Source of the DNA: Capsicum annuum | Lineage: Eukaryota; Streptophyta; Magnoliopsida; Solanales; Solanaceae | Direction of reading: 5' to 3' | Length of the DNA stretch: 64,000 bases | Assembly (NCBI RefSeq): GCF_002878395.1 | Contig: NC_061120.1 | Span: forward strand, 92,698,043 to 92,762,042 | Program-made: the position numbers and the translations under genes | Shown: positions 11,404 to 24,800 of the stretch, piece after piece | Layout of the letters: each line of letters starts with the position of its first letter | How positions within the stretch are numbered: position 1 is the first letter of the stretch | The notes under the pieces: model-generated | Told to the model about the DNA's origin: nothing | The model's database searches: none | What the model saw: the letters and a program-made list of their open reading frames with translations, nothing else

Positions 11404-14329
11404 TGTCACGACCCAAAAATGAAGGTCATGATAGCACTTGTCACGGCGTATCTTAACAAGTAAGCCTATCACCCAAACCGATACAAAAAGAGAAAAAGAC
11501 AGAAATATCTCGAGGTAAGACTTCTGAACGAAGCCGAAACATATAAGTAATCATAACAATACGAAAAGAACTTATCCAAAATATCAATCATGCCCAAAAC
11601 CAGGTGTCAATAGTATAAGAACTACTAAACAATCCAAGAGTCAAATACATTGAAAAAATAACCACAAAGGAATAATATCTGTCTGCGAATACTAATAGAG
11701 ACATAACTACTGTAGAAAGATAGAGGTGAACTTCGGACGCATGAATGTCCAACCGCTACCTTAAAAGCTCTAACAATTGCCCGAGTCAATCAAGCTGAGG
11801 CCTACTCGAGCTAGGACCTGCACTGAAAGAGTGCACTAGGAATGAGAACGGTCCACTTATACTCAGTAGGTATTATAGGCCGACCAAGCAAAGTAGTAAA
11901 TAAAGCATACAAAATATACACTAAGGGCACGTCACCTGCAATCAAAAAATGTCCCACAACAGTAGCCCACACCGCTTGCACTAACAGTTCTAATATATCT
12001 CACATATATTGCAACATCACACCAAGATAGAACAAACGTACGTATTATATCACATATAAGAAGAACAAAGGGAACATGCATATACAAGATCATTAAATAC
12101 AAGTAAATGAAGATACGATAAATACATAGATGACAAGTCAATATGGCAAAACAACACAACATAACACAATAAAGTAAGTGCAATGTATATGATGATAATG
12201 ATAATGATGCACGAGGTCGTCGCACAACCTTCGGGATCGTCGCATAATCCCCATATACACCTACGGAGGCAAGCCTCCCAACACAGGACCCATGGGGGGT
12301 TCATCAACCCGTATACAATCCACATATATCATATCTTCTTTCTGGCATATCCCTCGAAAAGGTGTTATCAAGTGTTGCCATTGTTTCTCAAATGTTATCA
12401 CGATGGTACTAATGTTTCATGAATGAGTATGATATGAAGATGTAATAATCACAACCAATCACAATGAGTATTTCCACAATCAACTACATGATATATTTTC
12501 ACAACCAACCATAATGATACATTTCCACAACCACATGAGCCAATATACACTTATTATTTTTATTTTATCTATGAATTTCCATGTCTCATATGCCAATAAA
12601 GTATGAATATAATCACAATACACCAATGGTACCACATCAAGCATTTTAACAACAGAATACAATTATTCACGTGTATTCAAGGCTATCAATATCACATAGG
12701 AACTCACACGATCACACATATCACATAATATCTCAGTTTCAATAATTATATCACATATAGGCCCCCCACACGGGCACAACACATAAATAGTCATTTTTCA
12801 TAATTAGTTCTCACCCTTAACATGTATTTTGTATCATCATTTACTACCCAACCCAGTCTGAAAGAACTAAGTCATAACCTACCTCAAAAGTCGAAACCAG
12901 TCTACTACACTTTGAACCCACGACCTTACTTTTCACGAACAATCAAATATGAAATCTAGCGTCAAAACAAAACCAACGACACCCATATTGACTATTTTTT
13001 TTCCGGGTCAAAAAGGACTCCCGGAATGGATTTTCAAAAAAGAAGGGCAAAATCATAACTTTACTTCAAAAACATGTTCCCCATATTTTAAGGAATCTAT
13101 AGCTGAAAACCCAAGTCAAATCGAGTCAAAACAAGGTTCAAATTGAAGAAAAAATATTTTTAAGTTTTACCGGGTAAATTCTTGGAAATCTGGGTTAAAA
13201 TCAAGAATCAAAGTTGTTTAAAGGGTTAGATTAATGAAAAACTAGTAATTATAAGATAAAAATATTATTCAAGTGAAAAGAAGTGAAATTGGGGTTTAAA
13301 ATCAAGTCCTAAGATTTTTGGGGTTTTGAGAAATTAATCAAGAAATTATCAAGAAAATAACAATTCTTACCTTTAATCCGTAATAAAACCAAGAAAAGGG
13401 TGTTAATCTAGCTTCCCAAGCTCTCACAAACTTTACTTTTAAGCTCCCACACTATTTTAGAATTTAACTCCTAAGAAACAAGATGAAAATTGAGCAAAAT
13501 GGACCCATTTCATTTGCATATATCCGACTCCGAATGAATTCTGGGTACCTTGGCGAATTTTGAATTGACTTAAAAAGAAAAAAAATCAGCTTTTCAGCTT
13601 TTTTTTTGTGCAGATTTTCTGCAATATATATATCAGTTTTGGGTCCATTTTGCTCATTTTTCATCTTGTCTCTTGAGGGTTAAATCCTAAAATAGTGTGG
13701 GAGTTTAAAAGTAAAGTTTGTAAGATCTTGAAAAGCTAGATTAACACCCTTTTCTTGGTTTTATTATGGATTAAATGTAAGAATTCACTATTTTCTTGAT
13801 AATTTCTTGATTAATTCTCAAAATTCCCGAAATCCGAAAAATCATAGTAGAAATGAGATTTAAAAGCCGTAAAATCATACCAAATATGCTAACACCCTAA
13901 ACTCAAAATTTTGGATCTGCTGGCGAAGTCGGATTTTTCATCTGAGGTTGTTTCGATCAAATGTGGGTCCCACACCCATATTTTCAATTTTTCAACTTTT
14001 CGATCAATAGGTCGAAATGAGCTCGGGTGCATCGGGACCTGAACCAAAGGTCTACCCAACCTAAAATCGATATTCCAAAGCTGCTAGCGCAGTCCGTTCT
14101 TCCATCCATCGAACGGATCAAAATATATCCAAATATGGCCAAAATAAGACTTTCGAAACCATCAAAAACCACAATATTACATAAATGATACCAAAATACA
14201 TAAAAAAAATCATGTCATTCACTCCCACACCCCAGAAATACCATAATGCAACTATGGAGAGGGATAAAAAAGTAAAATCACACAAAATAATAAATTTCAC
14301 ATATTTCATCAAATTTTTAGGTCGTTATT
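11404..14329 (-). mobile_element. Solo LTR, Ty3/gypsy-like, minus orientation
   Basis: The segment runs from TGTCACGACCCAAAAATG to TTTTTAGGTCGTTATT, flanked by the perfect 5-bp duplication GATAA (11399-11403 and 14330-14334). Ends of the type TGTAACGACC...GGGTCGTGACA are, as I recall them, those of large gypsy LTRs in Solanaceae, read here on the minus strand. The minus-strand start has changed from TGTAAC to AATAAC. There are no gag-pol motifs and no second LTR, so a solo LTR left by recombination is the simplest reading. It carries a long internal inverted repeat (13320-13827). Confidence 0.7.
13320..13827. repeat. Inverted repeat inside the solo LTR, about 188-bp arms
   Basis: The left arm 13320-13507 (including ATTAATCAAGAAATTATCAA and AACCAAGAAAAGGGTGTTAA) is the reverse complement of 13640-13827, with few mismatches. 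The 132-bp loop includes AGCTTTTCAGC and a T run. A transcript would fold into a long hairpin. Confidence 0.85.
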
Positions 14330-14502
14330 GATAAGGTAACACTTATCTAACTATGGTTGGTGATATGCCAAATTGAAGCTTTGCAAATTAGTGTTCATTT
14401 TTAGCATAATAGTAAGAGGATAGAAAATCATGGATAAGATACATTATATTCTTGATAGTTTTATCTTCTAAAAGGTGATAAGGTGACACTTCCACGCAAA
14501 GG

Positions 14503-14661
14503 CGGATTCAGGACCTGAAGTTTATAGGTTCCTGGTTCCTATGGTAACCTGAAGTTAATTTACAATATTAATTGGTTCAGAAACAAATATTTATAAGTAT
14601 TTAGAGAATTTTTCAATACATATACACAGGGTATGAGAGAGTTACTGAGCTCGATGAACCT
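14503..14661 (+). mobile_element. Dispersed repeat interrupted by a Tat LTR
   Basis: The text CAAAGGCGGATTCAGGACC through CTCGATGAACC resembles a common solanaceous repeat that reads on into GAACCCGTA. Here the GAACC is followed by the Tat-like LTR, and AACCCGTAAGTG resumes at 17262. This supports the LTR having landed in the repeat. Confidence 0.45.
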
Positions 14662-14857
14662 TGAAGACACGTGATTTTTTATCCTCCTCGAATTTTAATT
14701 TATTTTTGATATTAAATATTTATATTTGTTATAATATTATTTAATTTCTTATTTTATTTTAATTTTAATAAAGTTTTAGCTAAAAAAATCAACAATTAAA
14801 TAAATTTAATTTTGAGATTATTTTTTTTATCCTAATTTTAAAAACAATACAAAAATT

Positions 14858-14901
<44 letters not shown>

Positions 14902-17261
14902 TATTTATTCTAAATTTTAATAAATAAAGTAGTAGTTTTAATTCTATTTTATTATATTTTTTAAATATAAAAATTAATTAGTTATTATTATTTTTATTTA
15001 TTTATTATTATTATCTTTTATTTAAAAAAAGAAAAATAAAATAAATATTTAAATTTTAAATCTTCCTCCCCTTATCTGATAACTTTAACCGTTCCCCCAA
15101 AGAATCCCCTGTTAATAGACTCTTCACCCCCCAAAGAACTTCACCCCCTAAAGAGCAGAGAATTCTACATACAGTCTATCATCAGACACTTTTTATACTA
15201 CATTAGAGTGAAGAAAAACATAGAGTAAATCAGATCAAGAAAAAGGAAACATCAGAAACAAAAAGAGAAAAAGAAAAAACATTGAAGGTGAAGTTTATTT
15301 TGAATTTTCGGTGACAGTGTTTGAATTTTTATTTTAATTTATCAATATGTTTTATCCCATTTTGTACTATTATTTAATAAATTTATTCAATATGCAAAAG
15401 TTGATTATTTATGTGAATTCATTATCATAATTATATTGTATACTTTTATCCAAATATGTTTGCTGCTTAAAATAATGAATCAAAAAGTGTATTAGAATTA
15501 AAATTTTGTAAAGTGGATATTTAAAAGAAAAGGAGAAGGATCATGAATGTGTTTGTACTGATACATCTACACGATAACACACTGACCGAAAAAGGAGCCC
15601 AGAAACCGATGAAACACACATATAATTTAGATAAACAGTAAAACAAAGGAGAAAATAACAGTTTAAGATAAGTTTTCCGGTGAATAATTCACCGGAATCG
15701 TTGGTCTCCTCCGACGAACATCACTGTGAACTGGACACCCGTCGCTGGAAAACCCCAAAATCCGTCACCAGATCCATCAGGCGGCACGACCAACGGTCAA
15801 CAGTTATCATCCGCCGAAGTCCGACCAGCTCTGTTGCTTCTCCGGCCGACGGGAACAACCACTAGTCAACATTGGCTGCCGCCGGCACCACCCTCTTTCC
15901 CTTTCCCCACGCCGACGCCTCTCCTCCTTCTTCCTCTTTCCCCATCGCCGACCAGCCACCATGGCTGAGAAAGAGGCGCAACCCACTTCCCTCTCCCTCC
16001 AAGTCGCCAGCCATCATTTTCTCTCTCAGATCCGGCCAATTTTTCATCGGATTCGCGCTACCGGCCGGCGATCCCAGCACAGCCACATCTCCCCGTCGCA
16101 AATCAACAATTGGCGACCCAAAAATCACTCCCCTTCACGCAAATTTTGACGCCACTGCTTCACTGTCGACGAGCAATCGTCGTCTCTCCGTCCAGTCGCT
16201 ATTTCCCGTTGATTAGCGTTGCTCTTTATCTTTTTTGTTGCCATAGATGATACGGTTAGAGAGAGAAAAATTGAATACTGAATGTGTATGTGGGAAAAAG
16301 GGATTTTTATATTTCTTTTTATTATTGTTTCCTTTTTGAATAAATAGCCAAGCCTCCTTATTTGAATATAATATAAAATTATTTTTATTTAATAATTAAT
16401 AAAAAATGAAGCATGAATAAATTTGATACTAATAAAATTTATTATTATTTATATTTTTGCTTGGAGTGGGGTATCATATATTTCAAGTTATTTATTTATT
16501 TATTTATTTATCTATTTTTGGAATTTATGTTCGAATTATATATTTCGGAGATTTTCATGTTTGATTTGTCTATAATATATGATTTGAATTTATTTAATTT
16601 AAAGATATTAAATTTTAAAGATAATATTAAATTTAGCATAATATAGATAAATTTGTGTATTTTACTTATTTTATTATTTTCATTAATAGAGCTTAATAAT
16701 TATTTATTGATTTAATTAATTATGTTAAATGAATTTTGCTTTAGTTTATTATTAAGATTTTAGGCACATTTTAAATATTCGTCTTAATTAAAGAATGCGG
16801 CGTACATATCTTTTCGAGACATTTAAAAATTTACGGATGCAATAATGCACCTTGATAAATATTTTATTAAAAAATATTTTTTATCCATTTGTTTAATATA
16901 AGATATATAGACAGATTTTAGATATTAAAAATGAGTGAATTCAGGCCTGCAAACATAGTTTATCCAAAATAGTTAAAGCTAAGATAAGACAATAAAAACG
17001 ACCGTGCTAGAATCACGGGACTCGAGGGGTACCTCACACCTTTCCCTCGGTCAACAGAATTCCTTACCCGATCTTCTATTTTCGCAGACCATAACAAGGA
17101 GTCATTCCCTTTTGATTAGGGATTCAAAAATGTGACTTGGAACACCATAACTCAATTTCAAGTGACGACTCTGTAAATAAAATAATCCCTATTCAATATC
17201 GTCACTTTAATTGAAAAAATTCTTTGACTCCAAACCCTTCGAATGAAAAGGGGGTGTGACA
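14662..17261 (+). mobile_element. Solo LTR, Tat/Ogre-like gypsy
   Basis: It starts TGAAGACACGTGATTTTTTA and ends AAAAGGGGGTGTGACA. The last 270 bp (GACCGTGCTAGAATCACGG, ACAGAATTCCTTACCCG, ACTTGGAACACCATAA) match, from memory, the end of solanaceous Tat/Ogre LTRs. Flanks AACCT (14657-14661) and AACCC (17262-17266) form a 4-of-5 target-site duplication. A GC-rich island at 15670-16210 has chance open frames. A (TA)n run lies at 14861-14900. No internal domain of a retrotransposon is present. Confidence 0.62.
14861..14900. repeat. (TA)n microsatellite
   Basis: About 20 uninterrupted TA dinucleotides within the U3-like AT-rich part of the Tat-like LTR. Confidence 0.9.
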
Positions 17262-17746
17262 AACCCGTAAGTGAATAGGTCATCAGAACACTAGATTGGA
17301 CAAATAGATATGGTGTCCCTGGGAGCCTCATTAGTGAAGGTCCATCTAAACGTAAGTTTAATAGGTTTTATGTTGTTTTTGTACTCGCACGATAATGTTA
17401 ATATCACTCCCTTTTAGAAACATGAAATAGAAAGTTGAAAAAAAGAAGTAAAAAGTGTTTCATGGCATTAAAAATAGAAGGTGAAATACAACAAATAGAC
17501 CCTTAGAATATCATCTTCATTAGATAATTATTAAACTGTGACCATTTGTCCATCTCTGATACCATGCGAAAAGCGCAAAAAAGTTGTAAGGTCTGTTGAG
17601 GCTTAAAGTGCAAATAGTGTAGGCTTCAATGAGAAAAAACGCAAACGAAGAAAAAATATAAATATTTATGTTTAGGTCAAGACTAATTAAGTATAAGCAT
17701 GAATGAAAAATATATGAATAAAGATATTGAAAAACAGTTACGATAT
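17262..17746. other. Spacer between solo LTRs
   Basis: Sequence between the Tat-like LTR and the next solo LTR. I see no coding support in it. It includes the left target-site copy GATAT at 17742-17746. Confidence 0.45.
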
Positions 17747-20027
17747 TGTCACAACCCGAACTAGGGCCTGACCGTGACGGACATCTCGAACCATGAAGGC
17801 CCGAACGTCCTACTCTATCTGATCTGATAATCATGCACAACATTTATATCATAAAAGAAAATGCGGAAATATAATCTGATACGGAAACATGGTCATTAAC
17901 TCTGGGTTTCAAGACATAAGAAAGAAAACTGCAATTCAAAATATCTGAATAAGATCTGACTCAGTCTGCGAAATCTCTACTACATCTCAAAACTATTCTG
18001 AAAACTGGGACAAGGCCCCCAATAGACCAAACAAACGGAATAACATAATCTGAAATAACAAGCCTTCTGAAACAAAAAAGGCTAACCACTAAACGGATCA
18101 CTTCTCTCTGGAATACTCTACTGATTAGCCGGATCCTTGGACTGAGCCTCCGAACCTGGGAGGTAGGGGGTCAATACAGATGTACTGGTATGCAAAGCAG
18201 ATCCAAATACTAGTTTATATTCAACATATATGAGAGCAATTTAAAACAGTTCATAAACATATCAGATAGTAAGAAATCTCATGGGCATTTTCGAAAGACT
18301 CTGAAAAATCATCTGAACTCCGAGACACTCTTAGATTTACTCCTGCGCTAGGTGGTATACCCTACAACTCTGAAATCCCACGGGCTATATGAAATCCGCC
18401 ATTGACTTGGCGGGGAAGCCTCCAACCCAAGTTTGTCGCAAGGGGTGGAGTCTCTGACTCAGCTACGCCACATGGCTGTCGCCAGCGTAAAAATAATACA
18501 CCCGAATTGACAAATCACGGTTTTAGGCTAAGAGTTACTTGAACTCAAACCTTCTTCGGGTAACCACCTAATCCTCTTTAAGCTCAGTTTTAACTCTTTA
18601 AAACATGCATACTCTGAAATCAAACTCTGAAAACATACTCTGTTATGGCATACATACTTATGTTATCGTCATACCATTAACTTGCAAGTCACATCTCTGA
18701 GCCATTATTAGCATATTACAATCTCTGTTTTCAAAACATAAATTCGGGACCACCATATCAATAAATCATTTCAAAGAACTCTTTCTCTAAAACTCATGTA
18801 AACACATGTATGCAACTCTCTTTGTCAAACTTTCAATGATGCAAGGTGGTCAAGTCAAATCTCTTAATCTCATACAAATCTTTCTCTTTTAACAAAATAT
18901 ATTTACATCAAGAAACTCCCTCTCTTAAATCTCTAAATCATGCTCAAAATACTATGGTATTTGAGTAAACAAATGTCAAGCCATAAATCATGCATTTCAA
19001 ATCCTTCACATTAAGATCATAAACTTAAAGTCATCACAAGAGAGGGATTTCATAAGTTGTGCTCTCAAACAATCTTAAATCTAAATTTTTATACATATAC
19101 ATATACATGTAAATCAATTTAAGGGGGAAAGGCCTAAAGACCAAATCAACAATACAATTAAACATTCATAATGCATAATAAATCATGTATTTCAAAAACC
19201 ACTTTCTAAATTCATGCTTGATAATCTTTAAATCATGTTCTAGTATTTACAAGCCCATGTAGTTTTTAGGATAAACCCCGCGTACCTCAATTTAGAAACT
19301 TGATGGATGATTCTTGAAGCCTACGATTTGGGGATTCCAAATCTTCAATCAATCTTAAAAACCCATGGTTAACTCTTCAGTTATTTGGGTTTTCTTGTTT
19401 GAAACCCAAAGGAGTGTTCTAGATGGTTTTTGATGAAAATATCAATAATGAGGTCATTTGGGAATAAATCCCGTGCTTAGGCTGATAAGGGGGTGGAAAA
19501 TACCCAATATACCCTTAATGAGACGAACTAAAAAATATAACTGGAAGCCCGATTTCATGGGTCACCGCGACGCTCCACAATCGTGGTGGCTCACTGAAAA
19601 TTGACGAGTGGGATTCTTAAGGTCACCGCGACGTGGAGTCTTCGTGTTGTCCCACTGGTTGGGACCTGGACTTCAGCGCGACGTGCCACAATCGCGCTAT
19701 GCTACTGGAATTTGACAATTTCTAAATAGGCCCCCTCCGCGACGCACCAAGCACCAAAATAACAGTGTTTTACGACTAGAACTTAAATTAGCCATAACTT
19801 CTTGTCCGGGTATCGGATTTGGGCGAATCTTATATTGACGAAAAGCCCATTCAATTTCCCACATGATAAAAAGTTGAAATTAGGGAAATTATATATGGTT
19901 TAAACTTTACTCACTTTGGAAGTCAAAAATAAGACTAAATTTATTTGACACAATTCTAGTCATTTAACTCTAAGAGCATATTTCCACGAGTTAATGCATG
20001 GACGATTTTTTTTTGCGGGGTGTTATA
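17747..20027 (-). mobile_element. Solo LTR, Ty3/gypsy-like, minus orientation
   Basis: The segment runs from TGTCACAACCCGAACTAG to TTTGCGGGGTGTTATA. On the minus strand this gives the TGTAACACCCCG-type start typical of gypsy LTRs in Solanaceae, with one change. The flanks are GATAT (17742-17746) and AATAT (20028-20032), a 4-of-5 target-site duplication. On the plus strand it contains CACTTTGGAAGTCA and GCCATAACTTCTTGTCCGGG, which have counterparts in the LTR fragment at 43139-44104. GC-rich subrepeats lie at 19555-19745. No coding domain is present. Confidence 0.68.
19555..19745. repeat. GC-rich subrepeats inside the solo LTR
   Basis: Three or four diverged units carry GCGACG next to CCACAATCG or related text and end in CACTGG or CACTGA (CACCGCGACGCTCCACAATC, CACCGCGACGTGGAGTC, GCGCGACGTGCCACAATCGC). 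They are short and partly self-complementary. Confidence 0.6.
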
Positions 20028-21700
20028 AATATAGTGAAATATCAATTGATTAGGGTCGCTTCTCTAGAATAGAATCATTAGCAAGGAAAAGTATGCCTTA
20101 GAAACTTCATGACGACGGTGAAGCACACATAAAGCGACATGAAGCGCTCAACACATTCGCTTCAGGGTTTAAGCGTGCCTTTGTCAAACCTTGAGCCCAT
20201 CAAATCTAGAAACTTAAGTTGTCATAGAGAACACACTTTTCAATTACATAATTATATAACGTCTCAACAACTTCTTGCTTCATACTCGTGGGAAAGAAGT
20301 TCAAAGCATATATTTGTGAGTTAATGATGTTGTTGGTTCATAGTTTTGAGGTGGACACTCCAGCTAGCTCGTGTATGCTTGTGTGTTCATAATGACAATG
20401 GTTTTTGGCTCAAGGGTAAAGATCCAAACAACTGAAATATGTACGAAAAATAGGAGCGGGCATAAATAGTGAAAAACCGCACAACCGAATTAGTTCGGTT
20501 CCAATTTGGTCTCAGTGTTACTGTTTGTACAACTTTGGTAGTCGATTCGATTCCAATTCTTCGGTTAATATAAGAACCGAAATTTGCTCGTCTCAGTCTC
20601 TTTTTTCTTCCTCCACGCATAAATTGCACTACTGTTTTTTTGACAGTTCAGAATTTAAAGGTGTCAAATGGGCGAGTTATTGACCAGCCCAAAAAAGCTA
20701 CTTGGGCTGAAATGGGCTAAATTGTGGGTCACAACCCAACCAGCCCAATTGTACCTCTTACAAAGTTTTTCAGATGAAGATGCTCTTTCATTTCAGCAAA
20801 AACCATACTTACACCCACTACACTGCCCCCCCACCCCACCCCCACCCCCACGCCACCCCACCCAACCCCACACCACACACACACACACTCTCTCTTATCC
20901 AGATACAAACAAGTGAGCATCAATTTGAATCCACCTGGTCGATGCTTTACCATTAACACCTACTTAGACAACTATAACAAGTCTCCACAAAGATGGCAGA
21001 TACTCCAAAGATGTCCTCTTTTGACAATCTCCTATCAGTCCAGACTATAAATAACATAGTGCTATCAGCATATGTATGGGAGTAATGGGCAAATTTCACA
21101 CAGTTCCACATCTGTATTTACAGTTCAACAAAGGAAACCTTCCATCTAGAGCACTATATTATTTGATAGTCAGCCAATCACAGGAACAAGGATAACCATA
21201 GTTCCGACAAGAAGTCTTCATAAAATTCACCAGCTGAAATTGTGGTGCATATGTGTCAATGACATGTTGAGTTTCCATACCGAGGAACTGAACTGAAATA
21301 GTTTCAGTTTGGTATTCCATATGTACCAGTGAAGAACCGAAAGCCACCCTAACAGGTAAAAGATGACATTGTTGCTGCACTGGTTTGCTGCCAATTTAAG
21401 AGAGAATGTGCAGAGATACCATTTGGATTTACACGTTTGTTTTTCTGTTTGGTCTGCAAATTGATGGAAAGATCTATGACTGTTTATTAATGTTCTGCGA
21501 GGAGTTGCCTCAACGATTTAGATGTATAATTTTGGACTAACATAACCATTAGAAATATGCTCTATTGTACAAATTATATTAAGCAATTTAATTACCAAAG
21601 GCATGGATTTACTTGACAGCATTGATAAAACATATTGAAGGTGAGGAAATGAAAAGACAATGTACAGATGAGCACATATATAGACATAGTTCAGTTGGGT
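20028..21700. other. Downstream flank of CURT1B with low-complexity tract
   Basis: No gene is supported. A C-rich tract with CCCCACCCC units grading into (CA)n and (CT)n lies at 20825-20893. Several small open frames over it are products of that composition. Text near 20484-20590 (GAATTAGTTCGGTTCC) looks like decayed repeat. Confidence 0.5.
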
Positions 21701-21706
21701 TTTATT
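21701..21706 (-). terminator. Poly(A) signal of CURT1B
   Basis: AATAAA on the minus strand, about 130 nt after the stop codon, in a T-rich context. This is a normal distance for a plant 3' UTR. It is the first perfect hexamer I found downstream. Confidence 0.6.
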
Positions 21707-21835
21707 CTGTTAGAATAAAAAGACAGCAAAAGAATGAAGCAGAGTTTACAGTTTGAAGAGCAAAGCTGCAAGATTGTTCAACTGCAATCTATTTTGACCA
21801 TGTCTCTGCAGCAGCATAGGGACTCTGTTTCCTTT

Positions 21836-24800
21836 TTAGCTGCTCCCAAGAATATCCTGGTACAAATCCTTGATCTTTGCTATCAAAGCTTCTCTGTTAG
21901 CAGCAAAAGGTAATAAGAAAAGAGGTAAACTAGGATGAACACAAAGGTAACTTCCACTAGTTCATATACAAAGAAATGGGAATCACCTGTCGGGTTTGAA
22001 GATCAAGTTCTTGTAGGCAAACCACTGCAGAGGAAGGGTAGATCCCAAAAAAAAGTGTAAATGAGTTCAAGATAACATGGTGATCGGCTACATAGTGCAA
22101 AGCTTAACCAAAGAAGCATTGATGAAACCTGATGCTAATGCCTATGCAATATGGTTCAGAGAAAGGATTTAACTTAAGCGTAAGGTTTATTTTTTTACCT
22201 ATCAGTGTAAGTATTGGTAATAGCAGATCACGTACTTTGTTTTTCAAGTTGCTAAACACATTATAGAGACCATCATGCTGACTAATAAATTCTCGATATT
22301 GTGAAAACTTGACAGTCTTAAGTGTATATAAGTTAAAATACCAAAAGTAAAGGCTAAAAGATCTAGGAGGAACTAATTTCCAGAGATCTTTCAACATTTG
22401 AGAAAACACATACAGTGTAGTATAAGAGTGATAAATATTTCAACTTACACCAGTGTAACCAATTCCTACAAGCTCAAGGACACCAGGAATCAAAGGAAGC
22501 CTGTCAATTGCCTGCCACAATTAAGCAAGTCCCTTTGTCAAGTTTGCAATAGTTTCCAATACCTGTACAAAAATGGAACTAAAAGATGTCCTAAGTAAGC
22601 AATTAGTAGCTAGTAAGTAGCAGTACCGAGATCACTCCAGTGGAGCTCCAAAGCAGAATAAATGCAGCAACACCCAACGAACTGACTGCGTACTTATCAT
22701 CAACTTTGTCCCACTGAAAGAAGAAATCAGATAGGCATCAAGATTTTGGAGCAAATCAAGAACCAAGTAAAGTTGAAAAAGCTAGTAGTATGTCTTATCT
22801 CCTTACAGCTTCTTGAATTTTTTGGACAAGCTCTGATGGCAGCTCAGTGGTTGCCGTTTCAGCTGTTGTGGGCTCTGCTGTGACAACTTCTCCAGTTGAT
22901 GTTGCCATTGAGACCACATTCCTTGCCATCTTTCTACCTGCATCACGGATCATCCACATCAAAGAAATTACAAAGGTATTAAAGAATTTGAACATCCAAT
23001 GCAAAACCTTTAGCAATGAGTGAGCAGAGTAGCCAATATTCTTTAACAAAAGACACTATTAGCTTTTAGTATAAAGTGCGAGTTACTTCCTCCATTCTAG
23101 TTTACACACATTTTCTTGAATCTTTGATCTGCTACATTACAACTTTACAAAGTTCAAAGTATATCTTTAACTATGTTTTAAGGTTACCCGTTTCAAACAA
23201 AAAAAACTATGTTTTCGTCACTGTAGTATAGTATAACATAACATCTTATACTATGTTTTCGATGGAGCATTCCATACAGCAGACAAGCTACTTTCTGATT
23301 ATATGATTGAAAGATCATCTATCTATTCTATAGTCGTAACCATAATTAGACTAGCACTCCCTTGCCGTTCAATCAGAATACCTAGTTGTAAGATAGTTTA
23401 CTGTTTATTATCTAAGTCATGCCTTGGTCAGTGAATATTAAAATATTTTTGGCAAATCGACGTTTGTATCACTCTTTTATGCATAACTTCAACTTTAAGT
23501 GGAAATGGATCAACATAACCTTTTACAACTTAAATTCAAAAATTGGCCCTACAAAAATATCGTGTTTGAATTTTGAATCTCTTCTGTGTAAATATAAAGA
23601 TCGCCTTTGGAGATTCAATATAAAACTAAAAAAAAATGTAATGGACAACAAGATCAGTGGATCGCACCTTTAACTTAAAAGTGTTTCAAATGAAATAATG
23701 GATATCACTCACAAAACTGTAACCTTCGTTACCAAGTGAATTTTCATGTCCAAACACAATTTTAACTATTCAAATTAAGAGCCAACATTCAAGATGATAG
23801 GCCACCATAAGGTCTCACATTCAAATGCCAGTGCTATCCCAAAAAGAATGACTTTTTCTATATTTAGAAAGATTGTCAATTTCAACATACTATGTGGCAA
23901 GTATATGAGTACAAGATTTAAAAGACTATATGTCTCCCTTTATTTTTTGAACTCCATGCTGATTCAAACTAAGAAACTTAAATTGAGACAGAGGGAGTTG
24001 ATGATTTATATCTATTCAATTCATAGTTACCTCGATAGGAGGCAACATCAGTGAATTAGTCAAGGTGTGCATAAGTCAGTCCGAATATCATGATTATAAA
24101 AAGGGAAGGAAATAAGTGGACGGAAGGTGTACATATTTGTTAGGACTAAAATAACAAGGTATTATTCAGAAGCTAGTAAAGCAATTCACTAAAGATAATA
24201 AATAAGAAAACAAAAGAGACACAATAATTTAATTGGTCTGGTCAATCCACCAACATCCATAGGCGGAAATGAGCAACCCATTGTATGAAAGAAACTACAA
24301 AATATAGAAAAAAATAAACCTCACAAAATTCACTACTCAGTTATGTTGCTTGGACTCTGAAAAAAAAAAATGTCACTGGGTGGTGTCGGATCCTTCTATT
24401 TTTGGAGGATCCAACACGGATACGACAACATTTTTGGTGAGCCCGAGCAACTTAGTAACTCAGAATATAAAGAGGTTCGCAGAAGTGGCAGCAGCGTAAC
24501 AACACTTTTGTGTGTCACAAATTCTCTTCCTAAACAACTCTCTCAAAGCTTTTATGACTATATTGTGGACGTTACCAAGTGAGACGAAATGAGCCAAATA
24601 TGATTTGAAAAAAAAACTCAATTATGATAAAAAAAAAAAAAAAAATCAAGGCAAACAAGCAACATCATCCAGAGTTAGAATGTTACTTACAGTAAGCAGT
24701 GGCTCTGGCAGCACGGCTTTGGACAGCAGGCGGCGGCGGAAGGGTGGGCAAGGTGACACATTGGGAAGATGCAGCGGCGGCGGACTGACGAGTTGTCTTG

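Noticed and set aside
12183..12422. Small open frames on both strands within the first solo LTR
   Set aside because: They are short, overlap each other, and lie in a defined LTR without coding domains.
15872..16216. A 114-codon plus-strand frame rich in Ser and Pro, with overlapping frames on both strands
   Set aside because: It lies in the GC-rich island of a Tat-like LTR (14662-17261). Several overlapping frames of equal length exist there, and none has a domain or splice context.
20668..20959. Several frames with Pro/His or Gly/Val runs
   Set aside because: They are translations of a CCCCACCCC/(CA)n tract and have no other support.
23089..23998. A single 900-bp Stowaway element in CURT1B intron 1
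   Set aside because: The two CTCCCTC-like ends differ in their inner sequence and are more likely parts of separate copies.
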